From contig CAMATY010000009.1 in assembly GCA_945861325.1 (NCBI GenBank), forward strand, positions 1 through 32,971: 32,971 bases of DNA. The letters run 5' to 3'. The DNA comes from Ferrithrix thermotolerans DSM 19514. Lineage in GTDB: Bacteria > Actinomycetota > Acidimicrobiia > Acidimicrobiales > Ilumatobacteraceae. The position numbers and the translations under genes were made by a program. Under the pieces are notes generated by a model that did no database searches, was not told where the DNA came from, and saw only the letters and a list, made by a program, of their open reading frames with translations. Shown in pieces: positions 1-6,582 of the stretch; positions within the stretch are counted from its first letter, which is position 1, and each line of letters starts with the position of its first letter.

Positions 1-1032
1 GGCGGACAAGACGAACTAGTTTTTGATGGCGGTTCAACGATTTGGTCAGGAGACGGATCGCTTGTAGCTAATGCTGCCCAGTTTGTTGAAGAGTTGCTTG
101 TTTGTGATTTGTCATTACCAAAATCAACCACGAAGCCTGGGCCTTTGCCGACTCAATCCGTCGGCAGGACTAGTCAGCCTTTGACCGAGATTGCGCAAAT
201 TCACGCGGCACTAGTTCTTGGCACTCGCGATTATGTTTTGAAAAACGGTTTCACTGACGTCGTAATCGGTTTATCGGGCGGAGTCGATTCAGCGCTAGTT
301 GCAGCAATCGCGGTTGAAGCTCTCGGCGCAGACCATGTACACGGTGTATCGATGCCGTCGCGCTATTCATCGGATGGTTCGCGCACCGATGCGCGAGTTT
401 TAGCCTCTTGCCTTGGTGTTGAAATGCAAACAATTTCAATTGAACCCGCTTTTAGTTCATATTTAGAGATGCTTGAGCCGAGTTTTGCAAATCGATCAGC
501 AGATTTGACAGAGGAAAATCTGCAAAGTCGTGTGCGTGGTACGACACTGATGGCACTTTCGAACAAGTTTGGTTGGATGGTTTTAACAACTGGCAACAAA
601 AGTGAAACTGCTGTTGGCTATTGCACTTTGTATGGCGACTCAGTAGGTGGATATGCAGTAATTAAAGATTTATTTAAAACTAAAGTTTACGAATTGTGCG
701 AGTTCATAAATTCACAGTCTCAACGCGAAGTTATCGCGCGAGCAATAATTGATAAAGCCCCATCTGCCGAGTTGCGACCTGATCAACGCGATGATCAAAG
801 TTTGCCACCGTACGACATTTTGGATTCGATTCTTGAGTTGTACATCGAAGACGACCTCACGGCACAACAAATAATTGCGCTCGGATACGACGCTGAACTC
901 GTTAAGCGAATTTCGCGACTCGTTGACATAAATGAATATAAGCGACGCCAGGGTGCTCCTGGTGTGCGAGTAAGTACGAAGGCATTTGGCAAAGATCGTC
1001 GATTGCCAATTACAAATAAATATTCTGGCTAG
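1..1032 (+). CDS. nadE: Glutamine-dependent NAD+ synthetase, 3' part (5' end outside window)
   Basis: The reading frame is open from base 1, so the gene is truncated by the window edge. The first residues, GGQDELVFDGGS, are the end of a nitrilase-type glutaminase domain, which supplies ammonia from glutamine. The remainder is the synthetase domain, which adenylates and amidates deamido-NAD as the last step of NAD synthesis in the cytoplasm. Its ATP-pyrophosphatase loop SGGVDS lies at 274-291, followed by TTGNKSE and YCTLYGDSVGG, then the PSAELRPDQRDDQSLPPYD segment and the C-terminal KRRQGAPGVRVS. The ATG/TTG codons near base 94 are internal, because upstream codons in the same frame match the family. 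The gene converges on the MFS transporter gene, with only about 50 bases between the two stops. The family call is secure. Confidence 0.95.
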   Translation, partial: GGQDELVFDGGSTIWSGDGSLVANAAQFVEELLVCDLSLPKSTTKPGPLPTQSVGRTSQPLTEIAQIHAALVLGTRDYVLKNGFTDVVIGLSGGVDSALVAAIAVEALGADHVHGVSMPSRYSSDGSRTDARVLASCLGVEMQTISIEPAFSSYLEMLEPSFANRSADLTEENLQSRVRGTTLMALSNKFGWMVLTTGNKSETAVGYCTLYGDSVGGYAVIKDLFKTKVYELCEFINSQSQREVIARAIIDKAPSAELRPDQRDDQSLPPYDILDSILELYIEDDLTAQQIIALGYDAELVKRISRLVDINEYKRRQGAPGVRVSTKAFGKDRRLPITNKYSG

Positions 1033-1048
1033 AACAAAAAACTAGACA

Positions 1049-1104
1049 GCGTGAACTAGACCGTGTGAACTAGACCGTGTGAACTAGACCGTGTGAACTA
1101 GACC
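1049..1104. repeat. Four tandem copies of a 14-bp unit between and into convergent genes
   Basis: The unit GTGTGAACTAGACC occurs four times head to tail (1049-1062, 1063-1076, 1077-1090, 1091-1104); the first copy differs by one base (GC for GT). The array starts 16 bases after the nadE stop and runs into the 3' end of the MFS gene on the other strand, encoding its last residues (LVHTV) and its TAG stop. Each unit contains CTAG, which reads as TAG on both strands. The unit is not a multiple of three and forms no strong hairpin, so slipped-strand expansion is a simpler explanation than a terminator. Confidence 0.9.
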
Positions 1105-2274
1105 GCCGCGCCGGTAATACGAAAACATCAACAACGCTGCAACCAAAGCCGAGATAGCGCCGATCAGAGCCGGCATCGCAATTGAGTGGTTTGATTCGTA
1201 GGCACGAGTTGCAATAAAACTCATTACTCCACGACCGAGAGTGCCAGCACCGATTACAAAGCCAAGACCACTTCCGGGACGCTTTGGAACCAGATGAGTC
1301 GCAAGTGGCAACATACTTACAACAGCAAATTCAAAGCCCAAAATGTAAACCATTAGGGCAAGTAATCCCAAAACTAAGTTATGTGAAACAACTGCGAGTA
1401 CCAGACCGCCGGGCACCATGATCAGTGCACCAACTGCAATGCTGATTTCCTTGCCCCACGTATCTGTTTTGCTGGCACTAGTGACCGAAGCATAAAGTTC
1501 GACCAGTCCAAAACTAAAACCAACGGCAGCAATACCGAGTGCGCCAAATCCAAACTCGTCATCCAGCCATGCGCCAAAAGTTATAAAGATGCATTGACTC
1601 GCACACATCGTGGCAAACATTGTGGCAACAACAAGCCAGGCTCGTCCACTGAGGCGCACTCCGTCGTCGGCGATCCGCGACGAGACCTCATGTGGTTCTG
1701 TTTTGATTCGAGATGCAATAAATGATGTAGAAATCAAAACGCCGATCGCACCGGCAGCAAAACCAGCACGCCAAGAAAATAAAGCAGTAATTATGCCCAT
1801 CCCAGAAACGCCAATCAATAATCCGAGCGCCCAAGATATTTCGGTCAGTCCAATTATTCGACCGCGTTTTTCATAGGCCACATGATCGGCGATCCAGCCA
1901 GACATTCCGAGGTCAAAGAAATTTTTGGTAACACTAATCATCGTCACCCCGATTGTGAAACCAATGAGGTTTGGAGAAACTGCCGCGAGAAGTGCGCCAA
2001 AACTAATTCCGAATAATCCCGCAAGCATTGCGACTCGACGCGAAAGCCGGTCAACGAAGCGACCAATGAATGGTGACAGTAAGCCAGAAAACTCAGAGAC
2101 GGTTAATGCGATACCAATTTCTGAAAGCGAAACATTGAAACCCTTGGCAATGATTGCCACGAACGGTGGAGTAAATCTGTAGCAGGCGTTTGTTGACAGT
2201 CTGGCTGCAGTCAATGTAGTTACATTTTTTTTGACGATACTCGAAAACGAATTATCAAGCCATCGACTAAGCAC
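1084..2274 (-). CDS. Major facilitator superfamily transporter
   Basis: A 396-residue, very hydrophobic protein with the roughly 12 membrane helices of a major facilitator. The loop between helices 2 and 3 carries the family signature as FIGRFVDRLSRRVAMLAG, close to the classical GxLaDrxGrr motif. The substrate cannot be read from the sequence. The start is GTG at 2274, only 8 bases after the stop of the histidine phosphatase gene, so the two are probably one transcript. The last codons and the stop lie inside a 14-bp tandem repeat, suggesting that the C-terminus (ending YRRGGLVHTV) has been altered by repeat expansion. Confidence 0.85.
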   Translation of the reverse strand: MLSRWLDNSFSSIVKKNVTTLTAARLSTNACYRFTPPFVAIIAKGFNVSLSEIGIALTVSEFSGLLSPFIGRFVDRLSRRVAMLAGLFGISFGALLAAVSPNLIGFTIGVTMISVTKNFFDLGMSGWIADHVAYEKRGRIIGLTEISWALGLLIGVSGMGIITALFSWRAGFAAGAIGVLISTSFIASRIKTEPHEVSSRIADDGVRLSGRAWLVVATMFATMCASQCIFITFGAWLDDEFGFGALGIAAVGFSFGLVELYASVTSASKTDTWGKEISIAVGALIMVPGGLVLAVVSHNLVLGLLALMVYILGFEFAVVSMLPLATHLVPKRPGSGLGFVIGAGTLGRGVMSFIATRAYESNHSIAMPALIGAISALVAALLMFSYYRRGGLVHTV

Positions 2275-2282
2275 AAAATACT

Positions 2283-2897
2283 TTAGAGCGACTCACTTGA
2301 GTTAAGTTCGCCGATTACAGCAACAATTCGCCCAGCAGTCAATCGACCGTCAGGGTGAACATCAAACCAACATCCACCCAAGTTATCTAGCCGCAAATCT
2401 TTAACTTTTAGTTCGCGTCGAATCGTGCGAATAACCCCGCTATGGCTAATCACGAGAGCCTGCCCACCGCGACACTTGTCGGCGATATCGATAAACGCCG
2501 CGGTCATTCGCTGTACAACATTTTGGTTGGGTTCAAACCCCTCTGGTTGTTTAAGAGAATCTAAATATCCTGGCCAACCAGATTCTATTTCGTCGTATGT
2601 CAAACCTTCCCATGGCCCAATATGTGATTCTTTTAAACGGTCATCAATAATCACATCTTCAAAGCCATGACTATCGGCAATTATTTCTGCAGTTCGACGC
2701 GCGCGTTGCAAATTACTTGCAGCGATCAAATCAAACTTTCCGATTTTTTTTGCTGCCTGATGTGCTTGACGAATACCTTCTTGAGTTAGTTCGATATCGG
2801 CTTGTCCTTGCCACCGACCTTGAGCATTCCATTCAGATTGACCGTGTCGTAAAACGAGCAACCTAGTGCTCAATCCCGAATCAACCTGCGCAGACAC
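2283..2897 (-). CDS. Histidine phosphatase family protein (phosphoglycerate mutase-like)
   Basis: A 204-residue cytoplasmic enzyme of the branch-1 histidine phosphatase family. The phosphohistidine signature LRHGQSEWN places H18 as the nucleophile, with the acid/base region at E90 (ESHIGPWEG) and the second catalytic histidine at H152 (ISHSG). The family covers phosphoglycerate mutases, CobC-like phosphatases and broad acid phosphatases. The protein is shorter than classical dPGM (about 250 residues), so a phosphatase is more likely than the glycolytic mutase; the substrate is unknown. The start is GTG at 2897 with a TACCCT -10 box seven bases upstream, suggesting a leaderless mRNA. It is the first gene of a two-gene unit with the MFS transporter. 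Confidence 0.88.
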   Translation of the reverse strand: MSAQVDSGLSTRLLVLRHGQSEWNAQGRWQGQADIELTQEGIRQAHQAAKKIGKFDLIAASNLQRARRTAEIIADSHGFEDVIIDDRLKESHIGPWEGLTYDEIESGWPGYLDSLKQPEGFEPNQNVVQRMTAAFIDIADKCRGGQALVISHSGVIRTIRRELKVKDLRLDNLGGCWFDVHPDGRLTAGRIVAVIGELNSSESL

Positions 2898-2932
2898 TCA
2901 ACGCAGGGTAGTGGCTTAGATACGCTTAGTGC
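2898..2932. promoter_or_regulatory. Divergent leaderless promoter pair in a 35-bp gap
   Basis: On the minus strand TACCCT (2910 to 2905) lies 7 bases before the GTG of the phosphatase gene. On the plus strand TACGCT (2921-2926) lies 6 bases before the ATG of the sulfur carrier gene. Both fit the TAnnnT -10 box, and the distance would place transcription starts at or next to the start codons. No Shine-Dalgarno sequence is present for either gene. The two promoters overlap so closely that they would compete. No clear -35 boxes were seen. Confidence 0.5.
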
Positions 2933-3175
2933 ATGGCGCGATTGCTACTTTTTGCATCAGCGAGGCAAGCTGCCGGCACTGCCAGCCAAGAATTTCAAGG
3001 ATGCACCGTTGACGAGGTATTAAACAATGCCAAGGCTCAATTTGGCAGTGAATTCGCCAAGGTGCTTGGCAGTTGTCGAGTTTGGTTAAACGGCGAAGAA
3101 GCAGTCGGGGCAACTGCGGTCGTTGATGCCGACGAAGTGGCAGTATTGCCCCCAGTGTCTGGGGGATGTTTATGA
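2933..3175 (+). CDS. MoaD/ThiS-family ubiquitin-like sulfur carrier with GGCL tail
   Basis: An 80-residue protein of the beta-grasp sulfur-carrier family (MARLLLFASARQAAG... CTVDEVL... CRVWLNGEE... DEVAVLPPVSGG). These proteins are adenylated and thiocarboxylated on a C-terminal Gly-Gly and donate sulfur for molybdopterin, thiamin or cysteine synthesis. Here the Gly-Gly is followed by two more residues, Cys-Leu, before the TGA, so the carrier cannot be activated without trimming. Precedent is QbsE of Pseudomonas, which ends GGCF and is trimmed by the JAMM protease QbsD. The stop overlaps the ATG of the RsiG-like gene (ATGA). No moa, thi or cys partner is in the window, so the pathway stays open. 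The start ATG at 2933 fits the leaderless -10 box. Confidence 0.82.
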   Translation: MARLLLFASARQAAGTASQEFQGCTVDEVLNNAKAQFGSEFAKVLGSCRVWLNGEEAVGATAVVDADEVAVLPPVSGGCL

Positions 3176-3666
3176 CAGATATTTCAAACACCAAATCACT
3201 GTCGACTGAAGAACTTAGAGTGGCTCGTGCCGCACTACAGATGCAAGAGGATGTGATTTCATTTGTGCGTCGCATGGCTCAAGGTCGATGTGACTTGGCG
3301 CGAGACGAGCAACGCCGCCGTGTTGATGGCACCCCCGCATCAGGAATCAGTGTTGCCGATATCGCAAATGTTTTTAGTCAAGAGCATGGTGGCGGATCAT
3401 CTCGTCCACCTCGTGAGCCAAATATTTCAACCGAGCACCCATTGGTAGTAGAACTAGAAAAAATTTGTCAAGAGATTAGTTTTGGTGAGATGAGAACTCT
3501 TGATGATCAGTCTCTTGAGACAGTTGTCGAACGACTTTCAAGTTTTGAGTCTTCTCAATCTGTGGAGCGAAAAACACTTTTCACATCAATTGACGCACTG
3601 ACAACTGAACTTGTGAAGCGCTACAAAGACGGCGGCCTGAATGTTGACTCGCTACTCGCCGACTAG
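3172..3666 (+). CDS. rsiG: RsiG-like c-di-GMP-binding protein (anti-sigma factor family)
   Basis: A 164-residue cytoplasmic, helix-rich protein. Residues 26-41 match exactly the c-di-GMP signature E(X)3S(X)2R(X)3Q(X)3D of the anti-sigma factor RsiG: E26, S30, R33, Q37, D41. In Streptomyces, RsiG with c-di-GMP holds the sigma factor WhiG inactive. The C-terminal helix (SSFESSQSVERKTLFTSIDALTTELVKRYKDG) resembles the second coiled-coil helix of that family, often annotated as aerial mycelium formation protein. I see only one full copy of the motif, as in the Rubrobacter RsiG that acts as a homodimer, rather than two as in Streptomyces. The start chosen is ATG 3172, overlapping the preceding stop; ATG 3166 is also in frame. 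No sigma factor gene is in the window. Confidence 0.75.
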   Translation: MTDISNTKSLSTEELRVARAALQMQEDVISFVRRMAQGRCDLARDEQRRRVDGTPASGISVADIANVFSQEHGGGSSRPPREPNISTEHPLVVELEKICQEISFGEMRTLDDQSLETVVERLSSFESSQSVERKTLFTSIDALTTELVKRYKDGGLNVDSLLAD

Positions 3667-3743
3667 CTATTTTCGTTCGTTTGATAACGCTCGCTGGTTC
3701 GGTAGAGGTAAATCCCGACTAAAACGATAGGTTTTATACACAA

Positions 3744-4955
3744 ATGCAACGCGTCGCGATTATTTCGATGCACACTTCGCCATTGGCTCAGCCAGGTGTC
3801 GGTGATGGCGGTGGGATGAATGTTTATGTTCGCGAACTCGTTTCGGCGATGGCTCAAAAAGGATTGCAATGCACGACATATACGCGTGCATGGCGCGAAG
3901 GTCTTCCAGAAGTTGTTGATGTCGAACCCAATCATAAAGTTGTTCACCTCAAGGCCGGAAAGTTTGACCTGACGAAAGACGAATTATTAGATGTCGTAGA
4001 TGAGTTCACACAAGCAGTCGCAAAAGATATTGAACTAAAGGGTGGAACAGATGTGTTGCACGCCAACTATTGGTTGTCAGGTTTGGTCGGACACCGACTA
4101 AAGCATCAACTGGGTTTGCCATTGGTCACAACTTTTCATACTTTGGCGCGAGTCAAATCTCTGGGTGGAGATACTGAGTCGGTTGTTCGCGAACGCGCAG
4201 AACTTGAAATCATTGAATGCGCTGACGCGATCTGCGTAAGTTGCCCAGAAGAGTTAAGTCAATTTCGTTCACTGTACGGAAAATCTCCCGGAGCATTGAC
4301 TGTTGCATCACCTGGAGTTGACAGTGCGTTTTTCTCGCCTGGCGATCGTCGCGGCGCAAGACGGGCACTTGGTTGGGGTGACAAGCCGTTGCTGTTGTTT
4401 GTCGGACGGATTCAGCCACTTAAAGGTGTAGATGTTGCAGTGCGCACATTGGCTGCACTTAACCGCAGCGATGCCGAGCTAATGGTCGTTGGCGGGGCAA
4501 GCGGTGCATTTGGAAATAGTGAGACAGTTCATGTGCAAAGACTCATCAGCGAACTGGGATTAAACGGTCGCGTACATTTTGTCGAACCGCAACCGCACCA
4601 TTTATTGTCCTCCTATTATCGTGCTGCAGATGTCGTGTTAGTGCCTTCGCGAAGTGAAAGTTTTGGGCTTGTTGCACTCGAGGCAGCAGCCTGCGGAATT
4701 CCAGTTGTGGCAAGTGCAGTTGGTGGACTCTTGAATCTTGTTGAACATGAACGAACTGGATTCGTGGTTAAGAACCGAGATGTTGAAACATTCGCTGGCT
4801 ATACCCGTCGTCTTCTTGACGATTCAATTTTGAGTTTGTCCATGGGAACAAATGCCGCGCACCGTGCGAGAAATTATTCTTGGGCTTCGACGGCTGCCAG
4901 TGTGATCGGTGTGTACGACGCTCTTGGGGCACGCCAATTGGTTGCCTGCTCGTAA
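3744..4955 (+). CDS. mshA: MshA-type glycosyltransferase (mycothiol biosynthesis)
   Basis: A 403-residue GT-B fold, GT4-family enzyme. MshA joins UDP-GlcNAc to 1-L-myo-inositol-1-phosphate, the first committed step of mycothiol synthesis, in the cytoplasm. Family marks are HTSPLAQPG (10-18) with GGGMNVYV (22-29) in the acceptor-side loop, HANYWLSG (106-113), the nucleotide-binding GRIQPLKG (221-228) and the E-x7-E pair E305/E313 in ESFGLVALE. The next gene is a YbjN-like gene 4 bases downstream, the same order as mshA (Rv0486)-Rv0487 in Mycobacterium, which supports MshA over another GT4 enzyme. A possible -10 box TAGGTT lies at 3728-3733. Other mycothiol genes are not in the window. Confidence 0.82.
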   Translation: MQRVAIISMHTSPLAQPGVGDGGGMNVYVRELVSAMAQKGLQCTTYTRAWREGLPEVVDVEPNHKVVHLKAGKFDLTKDELLDVVDEFTQAVAKDIELKGGTDVLHANYWLSGLVGHRLKHQLGLPLVTTFHTLARVKSLGGDTESVVRERAELEIIECADAICVSCPEELSQFRSLYGKSPGALTVASPGVDSAFFSPGDRRGARRALGWGDKPLLLFVGRIQPLKGVDVAVRTLAALNRSDAELMVVGGASGAFGNSETVHVQRLISELGLNGRVHFVEPQPHHLLSSYYRAADVVLVPSRSESFGLVALEAAACGIPVVASAVGGLLNLVEHERTGFVVKNRDVETFAGYTRRLLDDSILSLSMGTNAAHRARNYSWASTAASVIGVYDALGARQLVACS

Positions 4956-4959
4956 TCTC

Positions 4960-5493
4960 GTGAGCGACTTATTCGACGATGCAGCCATTGCGCGTGTTGA
5001 AAGGCAGATTGACGAATGGCTTGGACGAATTCGCAGTAACTATCCGAATATTGAATCAGTAGACCGTGCAGAGGGTGATGAATTTAGGTGGTTCGTCAGA
5101 ATGCGTGGTGAAGAAAAAGAATTCACGACAATTTGGTTGACGCTAGGTCAGAGAACCTTGCGATATGAAACATATGTGATGCCTGCACCTGAGCAGAATG
5201 CAGAACTTCTGTACGAGACACTGTTGCGTCGAAACGAAAAACTTGTCGGGGCACACTTCTCGATTGGCATTGAAGATGCAGTCTTTTTGCGTGGTGAATT
5301 AGTCCTATCGGCGCTTAGCGAAACTGAATTAGACCGAGCAATCGGCACGCTTTATTCAGTAACCGAACAACTTTTCTGGAGTTTGTTAGAAATTGGCTTT
5401 GCCAAAGCCAAAGCCATGCGCACACAACGCAGTAGCACTCGAACTACAGAGCGGTCGGGGAAGCCGTTAGGCGGTTCGAGTGCGTCTAACTAG
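4960..5493 (+). CDS. YbjN domain-containing protein
   Basis: A 177-residue soluble protein of the YbjN / CesT-like sensory regulator fold. It begins with a helix (ARVERQIDEWLGRIRSNYPNIESV), continues with beta strands (FRWFVRMRGEEKEFTTIWLTLGQRTLRYETYVMPAP) and ends with two helices (LLYETLLRRNEKLVGAHFSIGIEDAVFL, DRAIGTLYSVTEQLFWSLLEIGFAKA). The molecular function is not known. I chose GTG 4960, four bases after the mshA stop; an in-frame ATG at 4909 would overlap mshA by 47 bases and add residues unlike the family. Translational coupling to mshA and the conserved mycobacterial pairing suggest a role linked to mycothiol or redox stress; this is inference. Confidence 0.82.
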   Translation: MSDLFDDAAIARVERQIDEWLGRIRSNYPNIESVDRAEGDEFRWFVRMRGEEKEFTTIWLTLGQRTLRYETYVMPAPEQNAELLYETLLRRNEKLVGAHFSIGIEDAVFLRGELVLSALSETELDRAIGTLYSVTEQLFWSLLEIGFAKAKAMRTQRSSTRTTERSGKPLGGSSASN

Positions 5494-5523
5494 GCTAAAT
5501 ATTCTGTGCAGGGTGATCTTGTT

Positions 5524-6318
5524 ATGAATCGACTGTCTTTAGTTATTTTCGGTGGTGGCAACATGGGTGCAGCGTTAGCCCGTGGTCTAGTTGCCAATAA
5601 ATTTGTAGGCCCTAGCGAATTTGCGATAGTTGAAAAGAGTCCAGAGCGACGAGTAATTTTGCAAACAGATTTCCCTGGTGCAGTGATCTGTGAACAGATG
5701 CCAAAATGCGACTCGGTCGTGATTGCCGTGAAGCCTGACGATGTTGCCGGTGTGTGTTTAACACTCAGCAACTTTGGTGTCAAACAGTTGCTGTCAATTG
5801 CTGCCGGAGTAACTATTGCGTCTATTCAAAGTGCGTGTGGTGCGACGATTGCCGTTGTCCGAGCAATGCCAAATACACCTGCGCTAGTTGGACAAGGCGT
5901 GTCGGCGATGGCGGCTGGCGGTGCATGTTCAGCCGATCAGATTGTGTGGGCGAAAAAAATTCTCGGAAGCGTTGGCAAAGTTGTTGAAGTCGAAGAAAAT
6001 CTGCTGGATGCGGTGACTGGTTTGTCGGGCAGTGGCCCCGCATATATTTTCTTGCTGGCTGAAGCGTTAATTGCTGCGGGAATACAACAAGGGCTGTCTG
6101 CAGAAGTTGCCGATACTTTAGTTAGACAATTACTAGTTGGTTCGTCGGCGCTTCTTGCACAGAGTTCTTCAAGCCCAGAAGAATTAAGAAAAAATGTGAC
6201 ATCGCCAAATGGTACGACAGCGGCTGGTATCGCCGAGTTACAGAAAGAGAATTTTGCTGAAATTATTGCGGGGGCAGTGCAGGCAGCAACCGAACGCAGT
6301 AAACAGCTCGGCAAATGA
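5524..6318 (+). CDS. proC: Pyrroline-5-carboxylate reductase
   Basis: A 264-residue cytoplasmic enzyme that reduces 1-pyrroline-5-carboxylate to proline with NAD(P)H. The Rossmann motif FGGGNMG is at residues 9-15, RAMPNTPA is in the middle, and the dimerisation/active-site signatures are SGSGPAYIF and TSPNGTTAAGI (usually SPGGTTAAG). The length is typical. I chose ATG 5524 because GGGTGA lies about 8 bases upstream and the next residues match the family; GTG 5506 is in frame and would add six residues. A TAGGCT -10 box (5491-5496) overlaps the end of the YbjN gene, so proC probably has its own promoter. A palindrome 54 bases after the stop may end the transcript. Confidence 0.93.
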   Translation: MNRLSLVIFGGGNMGAALARGLVANKFVGPSEFAIVEKSPERRVILQTDFPGAVICEQMPKCDSVVIAVKPDDVAGVCLTLSNFGVKQLLSIAAGVTIASIQSACGATIAVVRAMPNTPALVGQGVSAMAAGGACSADQIVWAKKILGSVGKVVEVEENLLDAVTGLSGSGPAYIFLLAEALIAAGIQQGLSAEVADTLVRQLLVGSSALLAQSSSSPEELRKNVTSPNGTTAAGIAELQKENFAEIIAGAVQAATERSKQLGK

Positions 6319-6371
6319 GTACGGAAATGAGTACGGATACGCACGACCGAATATAGATACAGCCAGTTGAG

Positions 6372-6396
6372 TTATGTGGTTTTAAAAACTACATAA
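6372..6396 (+). terminator. 25-base AT-rich palindrome after proC, possible terminator or operator
   Basis: Arms 6372-6383 and 6385-6396 pair over 12 positions around a central A, with one G-U pair in RNA. As RNA this gives about ten pairs and a small loop, followed by TTTC but no real T tract. It could be a weak intrinsic terminator for proC. A symmetric protein-binding site for the downstream promoter is equally possible. Confidence 0.45.
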
Positions 6397-6409
6397 TTTC
6401 TAGCAAAAA

Positions 6410-6440
6410 TTGTTTAATACCTGTTAATCGTGTCTAAAGT
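6410..6440 (+). promoter_or_regulatory. Possible promoter for the SAM hydrolase transcript
   Basis: TTGTTT (6410-6415) and TAAAGT (6435-6440) resemble -35 and -10 boxes, though the 19-base spacer is long. Initiation near 6447 would start the transcript just ahead of the structured leader that begins around 6455. This placement is the main support; the boxes alone are weak. Confidence 0.35.
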
Positions 6441-6454
6441 GAGAATAGAAATGT

Positions 6455-6582
6455 CGCAAGATCACCGGACGGGGTAACCCCCCAACTGGGAGTCGCGCTC
6501 GCAAGGGCTGCGCCGTTTGAGCCGGTGCCGTCGGGGGGTTGGCACCGGCTCTTACGTTTATCAGTATCGTGAGACGCTGATG
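6455..6582 (+). ncRNA. Candidate cis-regulatory structured RNA (riboswitch-like leader)
   Basis: A GC-rich leader in an otherwise AT-rich gap. Visible elements: a GGG-GTAA-CCC hairpin (6472-6481); a hairpin with stem 6494-6500/6505-6512 (one bulged T) capped by GCAA; a perfect 11-bp stem 6519-6529/6541-6551 with an 11-base loop; and a final hairpin (6560-6564/6577-6581 plus 6568-6570/6574-6576) that pairs part of the ATG of the next gene and puts GTGAG in its loop. The loop GGGGGGTT (6533-6540) is the exact complement of AACCCCCC (6476-6483), allowing a pseudoknot that competes with the first hairpin. I could not match it to a known riboswitch class. By position, a SAM-related ligand is a reasonable guess only. 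Confidence 0.6.

Noticed and set aside
1049-1104. The tandem repeat as a CRISPR array
   Set aside because: Units are contiguous without spacers and only 14 bases long; no cas gene is present.
2425-2670. Plus-strand frame inside the histidine phosphatase gene
   Set aside because: It is a shadow of a gene with all catalytic residues of its family on the minus strand.
6478-6538. Six-C and six-G runs suggesting the actinobacterial 6C RNA
   Set aside because: 6C RNA needs two hairpin loops both with C runs on the same strand. Here one run is C and the other G on either strand.
6519-6551. Perfect 11-bp GC-rich stem as an intrinsic terminator of proC
   Set aside because: It is followed by TTACGTTTATC rather than a T tract and stands 28 bases before the next start codon, so a leader element fits better.
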